A stretch of 11,931 bases of DNA from Dehalococcoidales bacterium (lineage in GTDB: Bacteria > Chloroflexota > Dehalococcoidia > Dehalococcoidales > RBG-16-60-22). This document shows, piece after piece, positions 1-6,734 of the stretch. The stretch lies in the NCBI GenBank assembly GCA_016926115.1, contig JAFGPF010000041.1, positions 1 to 11,931 of the forward strand, read 5' to 3'. Positions within the stretch are counted from its first letter, which is position 1, and the number at the start of each line of letters is the position of its first letter. The translations under genes were made by a program, and so were the position numbers. The notes under the pieces were generated by a model. That model saw only the letters and a program-made list of their open reading frames with translations. It was not told where the DNA came from and searched no databases.

Positions 1-863
1 AGCCTTTCCGGTCCCACAACTACCGCATTTTCCTTGGTGACAGTGGGGTACATCGATCCTACACCAAGATAGTCGGCGCCTTGTGAACGTGCCTTCCTGG
101 CTTCATCTACGGTACGCGCCGAGGTCCCCAGTATTTTGCCAATGGGTAACAGCCGCCGCGCCGTCGCTACCGGTAAATCGTCCCGCCCCACGTGCAGTCC
201 GTCGGCGTCCGCCGCCAGGGCTACGTCGAGGCTATCGTTAACGATGAATAGCACGTCATATTTCGAGCATAGCTTCTTCATGCCCTCGGCTATAGTTACC
301 AGTTCCCCGGTATTGTGTTCCTTGTCTCTTAATTGAATGACCTTTGCCCCACCCCGGATTGTATGTTCGGTAACTTCCACAGGACTCCGTCCTTTGAGAA
401 ATGACATGTCGACGATTACGTACAGTCCGGTCAGCCGTTTCAGTTTGTCCTGCCGCAGCAGCTTCCCGAGCAGTTCTTTTTCTATGGTGTACATGGCGAA
501 GCGCGCCTGTTTGTATCTATCCGTATCCAGCCCGATTTCCGGTGTCCTGGCGATTTCTTCCATGACCCGCAGCGATTCCTGTACCCGCCGGGAGTTGGCG
601 ATGATTGTCTCGTTCGTGCCGCGCGGCTTGTCCTGCCCCGCCGCCTCCATGTCCGCGCCGACGTCCCCCTGCGAGTCGCGCGCGCCTATGAGCTGTTCCT
701 GAAGCTTCAAATCGGTATTCAGCATATCATGGCGCATGTCTTTCAGTTGCTGTGTAAGTTCCGTATCGTTAAGAGACATGCGGGCGAATTCCTCTATAAC
801 ACGCAGCCCCTCACCGATGCGGTTGATATTGGCATCTATGATGCGTAGGGTATCTTTTGACAT
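1..863 (-). CDS. thiE: Thiamine phosphate synthase with N-terminal ThiD2 domain (3' end outside window)
   Basis: Couples hydroxymethylpyrimidine diphosphate to the thiazole phosphate to make thiamine phosphate in the cytoplasm. I read 287 complete codons from ATG at 863 to the window edge, with no stop. Residues 1-130 look like the ThiD2 domain: a helical repeat with LRIIDANINRIGEGLRVIEE near the start and a second copy-like stretch, NSRRVQESLRVMEEIAR, at 90-106. ThiD2 domains are known as HMP-phosphate kinases often fused to ThiE. Residues 145-287 are the ThiE barrel: QLRDK (177-181), FIVND with the Mg-binding Asp (206-210), GLHVGRDDL (222-230), GTSART (246-251) and DYLGVGSMYPTVTK (264-277). 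The missing C-terminus is probably some 60-70 residues. No clear Shine-Dalgarno precedes the ATG. A 71-base gap with a candidate promoter separates it from yraN, so it may be transcribed separately or as the tail of the pdxS run. Confidence 0.95.
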   Translation of the reverse strand, partial: MSKDTLRIIDANINRIGEGLRVIEEFARMSLNDTELTQQLKDMRHDMLNTDLKLQEQLIGARDSQGDVGADMEAAGQDKPRGTNETIIANSRRVQESLRVMEEIARTPEIGLDTDRYKQARFAMYTIEKELLGKLLRQDKLKRLTGLYVIVDMSFLKGRSPVEVTEHTIRGGAKVIQLRDKEHNTGELVTIAEGMKKLCSKYDVLFIVNDSLDVALAADADGLHVGRDDLPVATARRLLPIGKILGTSARTVDEARKARSQGADYLGVGSMYPTVTKENAVVVGPER

Positions 864-896
864 AGCTTTCACGATATCGTCTTACCGGTGGTTAAA

Positions 897-925
897 ATTC
901 TAGCACAGCGTGCCCGGCGGGTAAA
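897..925 (-). promoter_or_regulatory. Candidate sigma-70 promoter for thiE
   Basis: On the minus strand, TTTACC (920-925) and TAGAAT (897-902) are separated by exactly 17 bases. The -10 is preceded by TGC, so it has the extended form. The predicted start near 890 would leave a leader of about 27 bases before the thiE ATG, too short for a TPP riboswitch. The -35 matches only four of six consensus bases, so this is a moderate call. Confidence 0.5.
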
Positions 926-934
926 GGAAGACGC

Positions 935-1303
935 TTACGACATTTCTTCGACGGCATTTTCGATGAGTTCGATTCGCGATACCTTACCCCGTTCATCCAT
1001 CTGGATAGCCACCACGTCGATACGCCGGTTTACCGGAAGGTCGTTCCGGTTCTGCCCGTAATGGGCGGCTACCGTTCTTAATTTTGACTTCTTGTTCGGC
1101 GTTATGGATTCCTCCGGGGTGCCGAAACGACTGCTTTTCTTCGTCCTTACTTCTACGAACACCAGCGTGTCCTGTTGTTGAGCGATTATGTCAATCTCTC
1201 CATCTTGGCAGCGGTAATTCGTCTCTATTATCCGGTAGCCGTTCTTGCCTAGGAAGTCGCAGGCAAGATTTTCGCCGAGTATACCGGTCTCGCGCCTTTT
1301 CAT
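935..1303 (-). CDS. yraN: YraN/UPF0102 family endonuclease-like protein
   Basis: A 122-residue member of the UPF0102 (YraN) family, predicted to have the restriction-endonuclease-like fold shared with archaeal Holliday junction resolvases. Its cellular role is not firmly established. The sequence shows the family hallmarks in order: GILGENLACDFLGKNGY (7-23), GEIDII (35-40), LVFVEVRTKK (47-56) and RRIDVVAI (93-100). The Asp of GEID and the Glu of VEVR are the expected metal-binding residues. A longer frame begins at 1360, but those 19 extra codons lie inside rnhB and look non-family. The ATG at 1303 overlaps the rnhB stop as ATGA and has AGGGATG upstream, so it is preferred. The rnhB-yraN pairing is common in bacteria and agrees with a DNA-maintenance role. 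It is the last gene before the thiE promoter region. Confidence 0.9.
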   Translation of the reverse strand: MKRRETGILGENLACDFLGKNGYRIIETNYRCQDGEIDIIAQQQDTLVFVEVRTKKSSRFGTPEESITPNKKSKLRTVAAHYGQNRNDLPVNRRIDVVAIQMDERGKVSRIELIENAVEEMS

Positions 1304-1944
1304 ATCCGCATCCCTGCCATTTCGCTGACAGGCCGGAAGGAACGCCGGTGCAGTCGGCACGGCCCCATCCTGTGCAGACAGTCGATATGTTCCCTGGTGC
1401 CGTAGCCCTTGTGTCCGGCGAATCCGTAGCCGGGGAATTCTCCGTCCATTTCAACGACCATGCGGTCGCGGGTGACCTTGGCGATAATCGAGGCGCAGGC
1501 AATCGAGAAGCATAGTCCGTCTCCGTTGACGATCCCCTTCTGAGGCAACGTTATTTCCGGTATTTTAAAGTAATCGACGAGGACGAAATGGGGTTCCGGC
1601 GTAAGCTGCCGAATTGCTGCCACCATTGCCAGGCGGGTCGCCGGGGCTATCCCGATGTTATCTATGACTTCGTTGGATTGGACGCCTATACCCAACGAGA
1701 CGGCTACTTCCCTGATACACCCGTATAGATATTCACGTTCGGTGGCTTTGAGTTGCTTGCTGTCGCGTATTCTGCCGCGCCACTTTGCCCTAAATTTTTG
1801 AGGCAGAATAACCGCCGCGGCAACCACCGGGCCCATCAGTGCCCCCCGCCCCACCTCATCCACCCCGGCGATATGCCGGTAGCCCTCTTTACGGAGTGAC
1901 TTTTCCTCGGCGAATGATGGTTTCCGGTTTTTGATTTGCCTCAC
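1300..1944 (-). CDS. rnhB: Ribonuclease HII
   Basis: Cleaves the RNA strand of RNA-DNA hybrids and starts removal of single ribonucleotides misincorporated in DNA. The protein is 214 residues, normal for the family. The catalytic Asp-Glu pair is in GVDEVGRGALMGPVVAAAVIL (27-47, D29 and E30), followed by the conserved RDSKQL. A third acidic residue is in FVLVDYF, and the fourth is in the conserved block SIACASIIAKVTRDR. The start is GTG at 1944, two bases after the tmk TAG; no other start codon is available in frame between the tmk stop and the DEVGRG motif. The SD-like AGAGGTGAGG runs into the start itself, so initiation probably depends on coupling to tmk. The stop overlaps the yraN start as ATGA. 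Confidence 0.96.
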   Translation of the reverse strand: MRQIKNRKPSFAEEKSLRKEGYRHIAGVDEVGRGALMGPVVAAAVILPQKFRAKWRGRIRDSKQLKATEREYLYGCIREVAVSLGIGVQSNEVIDNIGIAPATRLAMVAAIRQLTPEPHFVLVDYFKIPEITLPQKGIVNGDGLCFSIACASIIAKVTRDRMVVEMDGEFPGYGFAGHKGYGTREHIDCLHRMGPCRLHRRSFRPVSEMAGMRI

Positions 1945-1946
1945 CT

Positions 1947-2564
1947 CTATGTTTGAATCAGTTTGCTAACTCTCCCCCAGATTATCCCTGCTGTCTTATC
2001 TTTACTCAGCGCGGCGTCTACCACCAGCCACCTTCCCGGTTCCGCCTCTGCCATCTTCAGATAGCCTTTACGGACTCGTTGATGAAAAGCGACGGACTCT
2101 TTTTCAAACCGGTCTCTGGTCTTATCGCCTTTGCGCGCCAGCCCTTCCTCAACCGGCATATCCAGTAAAATAGTCAGGTCGGGCACCAGCCCGAGCGTGC
2201 CGTCGCGGTTGGCGGCGGCTACGGTTGCCATATCGAGCCTGCGCCCGTAGCCCTGGTAAGCCGTAGTGGAATCGGCGTAACGGTCGCAGATGACATTAAC
2301 TCCCATATTAAGATTAGGACGAATTACCTCCTCGACCAGCTGGGCGCGGGAGGTGTTGAAGAGCAGCAGTTCCGCTGTGGGGGATATATTGACGTCTTTA
2401 GACCATTTGAGCAGGCGCGTTATCCGCTTGCCGAGGTCGGTAATTCCGGGCTCATGGGTGAGTAATACCGGGATACCCTCTTTCGTCAGGCGCCGGCAAA
2501 GTCGCCGCGACTGTACGCTCTTGCCGCAACCCTCGCCCCCCTCAAATGTAATGAAAAGGGCCAT
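1947..2564 (-). CDS. tmk: Thymidylate (dTMP) kinase
   Basis: Phosphorylates dTMP to dTDP for dTTP synthesis in the cytosol. The protein is 205 residues, the usual size. The P-loop is FEGGEGCGKS (7-16), with Cys where Ala or Ser is commoner. The dTMP-binding DRY motif is ICDRYADSTTAYQGYGR (92-108), and a lid-like basic stretch, KTRDRFEKE, sits at 148-156. The usual REPGGT block reads HEPGIT (38-43), a mild departure that leaves the Glu-Pro-Gly core. ATG at 2564 has a good SD (GGGAAGGT) in the 18-base gap after the R3H ATPase gene. Its place in a run with rnhB and yraN suggests DNA synthesis and maintenance genes expressed together. Confidence 0.96.
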   Translation of the reverse strand: MALFITFEGGEGCGKSVQSRRLCRRLTKEGIPVLLTHEPGITDLGKRITRLLKWSKDVNISPTAELLLFNTSRAQLVEEVIRPNLNMGVNVICDRYADSTTAYQGYGRRLDMATVAAANRDGTLGLVPDLTILLDMPVEEGLARKGDKTRDRFEKESVAFHQRVRKGYLKMAEAEPGRWLVVDAALSKDKTAGIIWGRVSKLIQT

Positions 2565-2582
2565 GATTACCTTCCCATTTGT

Positions 2583-4103
2583 TTATCTGGAGCGCTCTTT
2601 GTATATCCTCACCCGCCGGTTGGGGTCTCTGCCGAAGCTATGCGAACCCAAGTCGTTACGCTGGGCGATGAGGTGCTGCAGGCGGCGTATGTAGGAACTT
2701 TGCGGACTTAACTCTATCTCCTCCTCGCCCTCGCTGACCTGTTCCACGGCTTCTTCGGCTTCTTCGATAGCACTCTTGAAAGATTTAGACTTATCGTTAC
2801 CCTTCACGGGAGAGATGGTATTCAGTAGCTGTCTCATCTGGGGCGGGGTATTGCTCCGGAGCACGTATACGGGTAAATGGGCATCCTCGGCATCCCTGAC
2901 CTTCTGTGGCCGGCGCCGGTAGTAGTTCTTGGAGGTCACGAACATGCTGGCTTCGCTCAAATTTTCGACGATATCAAGGTCGATATGCAGGTCCCTGCCC
3001 ATCTGGACTATCCTGGAGCGGTTCACGCCGAAGAGGTATATCCGGGGCGCTTTCGTTTCTTTCTCCGCTTTTTTTACGCGGGTGGACTTTCCCTTCTCCT
3101 TTTCCGCCTTTTCTATCCTGACCTCGCCCTGCTCGTCCAACCAGCGTACCTCGGTATCCGGCGGGATTCCCCGCAGCAGTGCGTCCACCGCCTCTCCGAC
3201 ATCCGGGTGAATTGCCACCCGGTCCCGTTCCTGGATTTCGACGACGATGTCGAAGGTTGGAGGCGACTTTCTTTCCAGAATCGATTTCTGTGTACCCCGC
3301 CTCCTTGCCTCCTCGTCCCCCAGAGTGACCGACTGTATCCCGCCGATGAGGTCGGCGAGCGTAGGATTCATCATCAGGTTGTCCAGCGTATTGCCGTGGG
3401 CTGTGCCTACCAGTTGCACGCCGCGTTCGGCTATTGTCCGTGCGGCCATGGCTTCCAGTTCAGTCCCTATCTCGTCGATGACGATGACCTCCGGCATGTG
3501 GTTTTCCACCGCTTCTATCATTACGGCGTGCTGCAGGGACGGCATGGCTACCTGCATCCTGCGGGCGTGACCAATTGCCGGATGCGGTATATCACCGTCA
3601 CCGGCAATCTCGTTGGACGTATCCACGATTATCACCCGTTTTTCGGCGTCGTCCGCCAGTACGCGGGCGACTTCCCGCAGCATGGTCGTCTTACCCACAC
3701 CGGGCCTGCCCAGCAGCAGTACGCTCTTGCCTGACTGGACTAAATCCTCGATTATCTTAATGGTGCCGAAGATAGCGCGTCCTACACGGCAGGTCAGCCC
3801 CACGATTTTAGCGCTTCGATTTCTTATCGCGGAAATACGGTGGAGTGTCCTCTCGATGCCGGCGCGGTTGTCTTCCCCGAAGCTGCCGATTCGCGCCACC
3901 ACGTAGTCGATATCTGCTTCGTCCACCTCTTTGTTGTTCAGCACCACCTCGCGTCCGGTGAAGCGTGCTTCCGGCGTGCGTCCCAGGTCCAGCACCACCT
4001 CAAGCAGCTCTTTGACATCCTTCTGTTTGACCAGCGGCCCCTTGATCTGTGGCGGCAGGATGTCCAGCATGGCATCCATGTCGTCGGTTATTACTTTTTG
4101 CAC
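2583..4103 (-). CDS. AAA ATPase with C-terminal R3H nucleic-acid-binding domain (SpoIIIAA/Ycf45-like)
   Basis: A 506-residue protein of the SpoIIIAA/Ycf45-like ATPase class with a single-stranded nucleic-acid-binding R3H domain. Its biological function is not established, to my knowledge. Visible parts in order: N-terminal helical region (1-110); P-loop ATPase core with Walker A LGRPGVGKTT (131-140), the family block VDTSNEIAGDGDIPHPAIG (160-178), and Walker B VIVIDEIGTE (206-215) followed by GTAHGNTL (233-240); a Lys/Glu-rich linker (330-352); a second folded block (353-430, starting RIYLFGVNRSRI); an acidic linker (446-464); and the R3H motif R473-x3-H477 in YIRRLQHLIAQRNDLGSHSF. The start is GTG at 4103 with a strong SD, GGGGGAGG. 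It lies 13 bases after pdxT and 18 before tmk, so it is probably co-transcribed with both. The ATPase motifs are intact, so activity is expected; the substrate is unknown. Confidence 0.93.
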   Translation of the reverse strand: MQKVITDDMDAMLDILPPQIKGPLVKQKDVKELLEVVLDLGRTPEARFTGREVVLNNKEVDEADIDYVVARIGSFGEDNRAGIERTLHRISAIRNRSAKIVGLTCRVGRAIFGTIKIIEDLVQSGKSVLLLGRPGVGKTTMLREVARVLADDAEKRVIIVDTSNEIAGDGDIPHPAIGHARRMQVAMPSLQHAVMIEAVENHMPEVIVIDEIGTELEAMAARTIAERGVQLVGTAHGNTLDNLMMNPTLADLIGGIQSVTLGDEEARRRGTQKSILERKSPPTFDIVVEIQERDRVAIHPDVGEAVDALLRGIPPDTEVRWLDEQGEVRIEKAEKEKGKSTRVKKAEKETKAPRIYLFGVNRSRIVQMGRDLHIDLDIVENLSEASMFVTSKNYYRRRPQKVRDAEDAHLPVYVLRSNTPPQMRQLLNTISPVKGNDKSKSFKSAIEEAEEAVEQVSEGEEEIELSPQSSYIRRLQHLIAQRNDLGSHSFGRDPNRRVRIYKERSR

Positions 4104-4116
4104 AATCCTCCCCCGG

Positions 4117-4695
4117 TTATACCTTTCCCGATATTATATCGAGGAAATAGCGATGAAATCTAAGGTCGTCGGTGAGTTCCGGGTGAAATGCCGTGACCAG
4201 CAGTTTTCCCTGCCGGGCAGCCACGATTGTATCGTCGGCGAGCCGCGCCAGGACTTCTACGCCTTTATCGCAGATTTCGATTAGCGGCGCGCGGATAAAT
4301 ACCGCCGGAAACGGTTTATCACCAAGCACCGAAATCGGCAGTTCCGTCTCGAAGCTGTCCACCTGCCGCCCGAAGGCGTTGCGTTTCACGGTAATATCCA
4401 TCAATCCGAGTGATGCCGTGGTGTTGCCGGATATATTCCGGGACATGAGTATCATTCCGGCGCACGTGCCGAAAAGCGGCATACCGTCCCGGGCCAGCGA
4501 GGCTATCTCGTCCATCAGGTTATAGGAAGTCATCAACCGGCTGATGGACGTGCTTTCCCCGCCCGGAATAATTAGCCCGTCCGCTCCATGGAGTTCTTCA
4601 GGTAGACGGACGGGCACGGCTTCTGTATCCAGTTTTTTTAACGTTGCTATATGTTCGGCGAAGGCTCCCTGCGAAGCAAGGACACCGATTTTCAT
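4117..4695 (-). CDS. pdxT: PLP synthase glutaminase subunit PdxT
   Basis: Hydrolyses glutamine and passes ammonia to PdxS for the DXP-independent synthesis of pyridoxal 5'-phosphate. The protein is 192 residues, normal for the family. The class I glutamine amidotransferase triad is visible: nucleophile Cys78 in FGTCAGM, and His171 and Glu173 in FHPEL. The oxyanion/glutamine-binding segment is PGGEST (44-49), and the N-terminal MKIGVLASQGAFAEH is typical. ATG at 4695 has GGAGAGAGGA a few bases upstream. It follows pdxS by 30 bases, the standard pairing, and precedes the R3H ATPase gene by 13 bases. Confidence 0.97.
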   Translation of the reverse strand: MKIGVLASQGAFAEHIATLKKLDTEAVPVRLPEELHGADGLIIPGGESTSISRLMTSYNLMDEIASLARDGMPLFGTCAGMILMSRNISGNTTASLGLMDITVKRNAFGRQVDSFETELPISVLGDKPFPAVFIRAPLIEICDKGVEVLARLADDTIVAARQGKLLVTAFHPELTDDLRFHRYFLDIISGKV

Positions 4696-4725
4696 ATGAT
4701 TATCCTCTCTCCGGTCGCGTCAGTC

Positions 4726-5607
4726 TTACCATCCTCTCTGGGCGAGCAGTTCCTCGGATGGTATTTGCTTGATATCCAGTCCCGCCATGGCGTCTCCCAG
4801 GTTCTTGGATACCTCGGCGATGATAGCCGGGTCCCTGTAATGAGTGGTGGCCTTGACGATTGCCTTGGCCCTGACCTCGGGGTTGCTCGATTTGAATATC
4901 CCCGAGCCGACGAACACGCCCTCGGCGCCGAGTTGCATCATTAATGCTGCATCGGCGGGGGTTGCAATCCCACCCGCGGCGAAGTTAACCACCGGCAGTT
5001 TACCCAGTTCCTTGACCTCTTTTACGAGTTCCACGGGCACGCGGTACTCCGTCGCGATTTCATCCAGTTCGCCTTCGGAGGCGTTTACCACCCGCTGTAT
5101 GCCTTCCATTACACCCCTCATGTGCCTTACCGCCTCAACGATATTACCGGTACCGGCTTCTCCCTTCGTCCTTATCATGGCGGCGCCTTCATGGAGACGT
5201 CGTAAAGCTTCACCCAGTTCCCGGCAGCCGCAAACGAACGGCACCTTGAAATCGTGCTTCCACACATGATACTTCTCATCGGCGGGAGTCAGCACTTCCG
5301 ATTCGTCCACATAATCGACTCCCATGGATTCAAGTGCATGAGCTTCCACGAAATGTCCGATACGGCATTTTGCCATGACCGGTATGGTAACGGCTTTCAT
5401 GATAGCCTCGATAACAGTGGGGTCGGCCATACGCGCCACACCGCCAGCGGCACGGATATCCGCCGGCACCCTTTCCAGTGCCATTACCGCGCAGGCTCCG
5501 GCTTCTTCGGCTATTTTGGCATGCTCCGGCGTGACCACGTCCATGATAACACCGCCTTTAAGCATCTGCGCCAGTCCTGTCTTTACCTTCCACGTCCCGG
5601 TTTCCAT
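4726..5607 (-). CDS. pdxS: PLP synthase lyase subunit PdxS
   Basis: Condenses ribose 5-phosphate (or ribulose 5-phosphate), glyceraldehyde 3-phosphate and ammonia into pyridoxal 5'-phosphate, working as a ring-shaped complex with PdxT. The protein is 293 residues, full length. Key parts: [13 protein letters not shown] (18-30) with Asp23; the first Schiff-base lysine, Lys80, in [14 protein letters not shown]; the second, Lys148, in [12 protein letters not shown]; and the phosphate-binding [12 protein letters not shown] and [14 protein letters not shown] at 5607 is preceded by AGGAGGGTG at good spacing. It is the first gene of the left run and has its own near-consensus promoter in the divergent region shared with the 87-residue ORF. 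Confidence 0.98.
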   Translation of the reverse strand: METGTWKVKTGLAQMLKGGVIMDVVTPEHAKIAEEAGACAVMALERVPADIRAAGGVARMADPTVIEAIMKAVTIPVMAKCRIGHFVEAHALESMGVDYVDESEVLTPADEKYHVWKHDFKVPFVCGCRELGEALRRLHEGAAMIRTKGEAGTGNIVEAVRHMRGVMEGIQRVVNASEGELDEIATEYRVPVELVKEVKELGKLPVVNFAAGGIATPADAALMMQLGAEGVFVGSGIFKSSNPEVRAKAIVKATTHYRDPAIIAEVSKNLGDAMAGLDIKQIPSEELLAQRGW

Positions 5608-5646
5608 TTTTCCACACCCTCCTGGATTTCTCGAGTTGATATACTA

Positions 5647-5675
5647 ATTCTACTACCATTGGCAGGGCTTGGCAA
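5647..5675 (-). promoter_or_regulatory. Promoter of the pdxS-pdxT run
   Basis: On the minus strand, TTGCCA (5670-5675) and TAGAAT (5647-5652) each match five of six consensus bases and are separated by exactly 17 bases. Transcription would start near 5640, giving a leader of about 33 bases that contains the pdxS Shine-Dalgarno. It lies back to back with the promoter of the divergent 87-residue ORF. Confidence 0.75.
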
Positions 5676-5686
5676 TATGCCTGCCA
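5659..5686. promoter_or_regulatory. Cluster of TGGCA half-sites over the pdxS -35 (candidate operator)
   Basis: TGGCA occurs at 5660-5664 and 5670-5674, exactly 10 bases apart, and its complement TGCCA at 5682-5686, with TGCC also at 5678-5681. The outer sites form a 7-base perfect inverted repeat, TGGCAGG/CCTGCCA (5660-5666 and 5680-5686). The inner ones form GGCA-ATA-TGCC. The cluster covers the pdxS -35 and part of its spacer, as a regulator site would. No regulator is encoded in the window. Confidence 0.4.
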
Positions 5687-5704
5687 TGTCGCTACAGCCT
5701 TTCT

Positions 5705-5733
5705 TTGACTCGCTGCCGGGAATATGCTAAAAC
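5705..5733 (+). promoter_or_regulatory. Promoter of the 87-residue ORF
   Basis: TTGACT (5705-5710, five of six consensus bases) is followed after 17 bases by TAAAAC (5728-5733, four of six), which carries the extended-10 TGC. The expected transcription start near 5740 is only about 4 bases before the ATG at 5744, so the message would be leaderless or almost so. Confidence 0.55.
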
Positions 5734-5743
5734 TTGATAAGCT

Positions 5744-6007
5744 ATGGAATACGTGCCGCTTATCCTGATGCTTTTGTTCCTCGTGTTTTTGCTCTTCCTG
5801 ATTACGGGAATCGATAGAAGGACGAAGAACAAGTGGCGCAAGTCCGCCTACGACCTGCTGGAGATGAGAACGCCGGAAAGAGAAGAAATCGTCAAGACCA
5901 TCAAGCACCTGCGCCTTTACGGCGGACGATTACGCAAGGACAAGGAATTCATGCAGCTTATTTCCCGCCTTCAGGACAGGCTGGCAAGCCTCGAAGAAAA
6001 TGAATAG
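5744..6007 (+). CDS. Small single-pass membrane protein of unknown function
   Basis: An 87-residue protein that I do not recognise. Residues 3-23 are a strongly hydrophobic segment (PLILMLLFLVFLLFLITGI), followed at once by the basic stretch DRRTKNKWRK. By the positive-inside rule this puts the C-terminal tail in the cytoplasm. The tail (30-87) is charged, rich in Leu/Glu/Arg and likely helical, possibly a short coiled coil near EFMQLISRLQDRLASLEE. Codon use looks coding, with C- or G-ending third positions prevalent. No Shine-Dalgarno is seen before the ATG. A candidate promoter places the transcript start almost on the start codon. It is one of only two plus-strand genes in the window, divergent from pdxS and convergent with rsmG (7 bases between the stops). 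Confidence 0.75.
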   Translation: MEYVPLILMLLFLVFLLFLITGIDRRTKNKWRKSAYDLLEMRTPEREEIVKTIKHLRLYGGRLRKDKEFMQLISRLQDRLASLEENE

Positions 6008-6014
6008 TAGCTGG

Positions 6015-6734
6015 TTAGATAATCGGCTTCTTGGCGGGTATTCCGGGGCGGCGGGGGTATTCGGCAGGTGACGGCTCCAGCTTTTCGATTACAATGAGGT
6101 ATCGTCGGTCACCTGATTCTTCAAGTGACACTGATTTCACTTCTTTGTATATGCCACCCATCAGGCTGACAACTTTCCGGGCACGCTCCATTTCCCGGAT
6201 TATATCCCCCTTTTTCTGGGCGATGAAATTACCACCCACCACGCATAATGGTAAAGTCAGTTCAACCAGTGCCGGCAACGGCGCTACAGCCCGTGACAGT
6301 ACCAGATTGTATCTCTCTCGGTATTCAGCATTATGTCCGACTTCCTCGGCGCGCCCGGTGACTATCTGCACGTCGTCCAGTCCAATCATATTGACGATAT
6401 GACTTAAGAAGCGTGTTTTCTTGGCGGTGGCTTCCAGCAATGTGAGTTTGATATCCGGTAGCACGATTTTCAGTGGTATACCGGGCAGTCCGGCTCCGGT
6501 GCCTACATCAATAACTGCCAGATTCTGTTCTTTATCAATAGCTTGTATTATTGTCAATGAATCGAGGAAGTGTATTACCTGGACTTCTTCATAGCTGGTG
6601 ATGCCGGTCAGGTTCATTCTCTGGTTCCAGTCGACGAGTTCGCGGTAATACACTTCGAACCGCTCAAGTTGAGTGGAAGTGAGATTGATTCCCAGCTTTT
6701 GCGCGCCGGACTTCAGTATATCCATCTGAATCAT
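6015..6734 (-). CDS. rsmG: 16S rRNA (guanine-N7) methyltransferase RsmG
   Basis: Methylates N7 of G527 (E. coli numbering) in 16S rRNA using S-adenosylmethionine. The protein is 239 residues, normal for the family. The SAM-binding motif is AVIDVGTGAGLPGIPLKI (73-90), followed by LLEATAKKTRFL (99-110). The N-terminal block has WNQRMNLTGI (36-45), and the C-terminal signature YPRRPGIPAKKP (226-237) is typical. The ATG at 6734 directly follows the cdsA TAA with no spacer and no good SD, which suggests translation by reinitiation after cdsA. A second ATG four codons in is an alternative start. rsmG often sits near parAB; here it closes the rpsB-cdsA run. No terminator hairpin is visible in the short convergent junction after it. 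Confidence 0.96.
   Translation of the reverse strand: MIQMDILKSGAQKLGINLTSTQLERFEVYYRELVDWNQRMNLTGITSYEEVQVIHFLDSLTIIQAIDKEQNLAVIDVGTGAGLPGIPLKIVLPDIKLTLLEATAKKTRFLSHIVNMIGLDDVQIVTGRAEEVGHNAEYRERYNLVLSRAVAPLPALVELTLPLCVVGGNFIAQKKGDIIREMERARKVVSLMGGIYKEVKSVSLEESGDRRYLIVIEKLEPSPAEYPRRPGIPAKKPII

Noticed and set aside
864..934. TPP riboswitch upstream of thiE
   Set aside because: The gap is only 71 bases and lacks the conserved CUGAGA and ACCUGA blocks of the thi-box.
1304..1360. 19-codon N-terminal extension of yraN
   Set aside because: Lies inside rnhB; the ATGA overlap start at 1303 gives the normal family N-terminus and has a ribosome binding site.
2877..3734. 285-residue plus-strand open frame opposite the R3H ATPase gene
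   Set aside because: Shadow of a well-supported gene with intact Walker and R3H motifs; no ribosome binding site or domain in the shadow.
5558..5908. 116-residue minus-strand frame overlapping the pdxS start and the 87-residue ORF
   Set aside because: It would overlap pdxS out of frame and cover both divergent promoters; the product has no membrane segment or recognisable domain, whereas the opposite strand has a clear transmembrane protein.
6001..6020. Bidirectional terminator between the 87-residue ORF and rsmG
   Set aside because: Only 7 bases lie between the stops and no inverted repeat or T-run is visible there.
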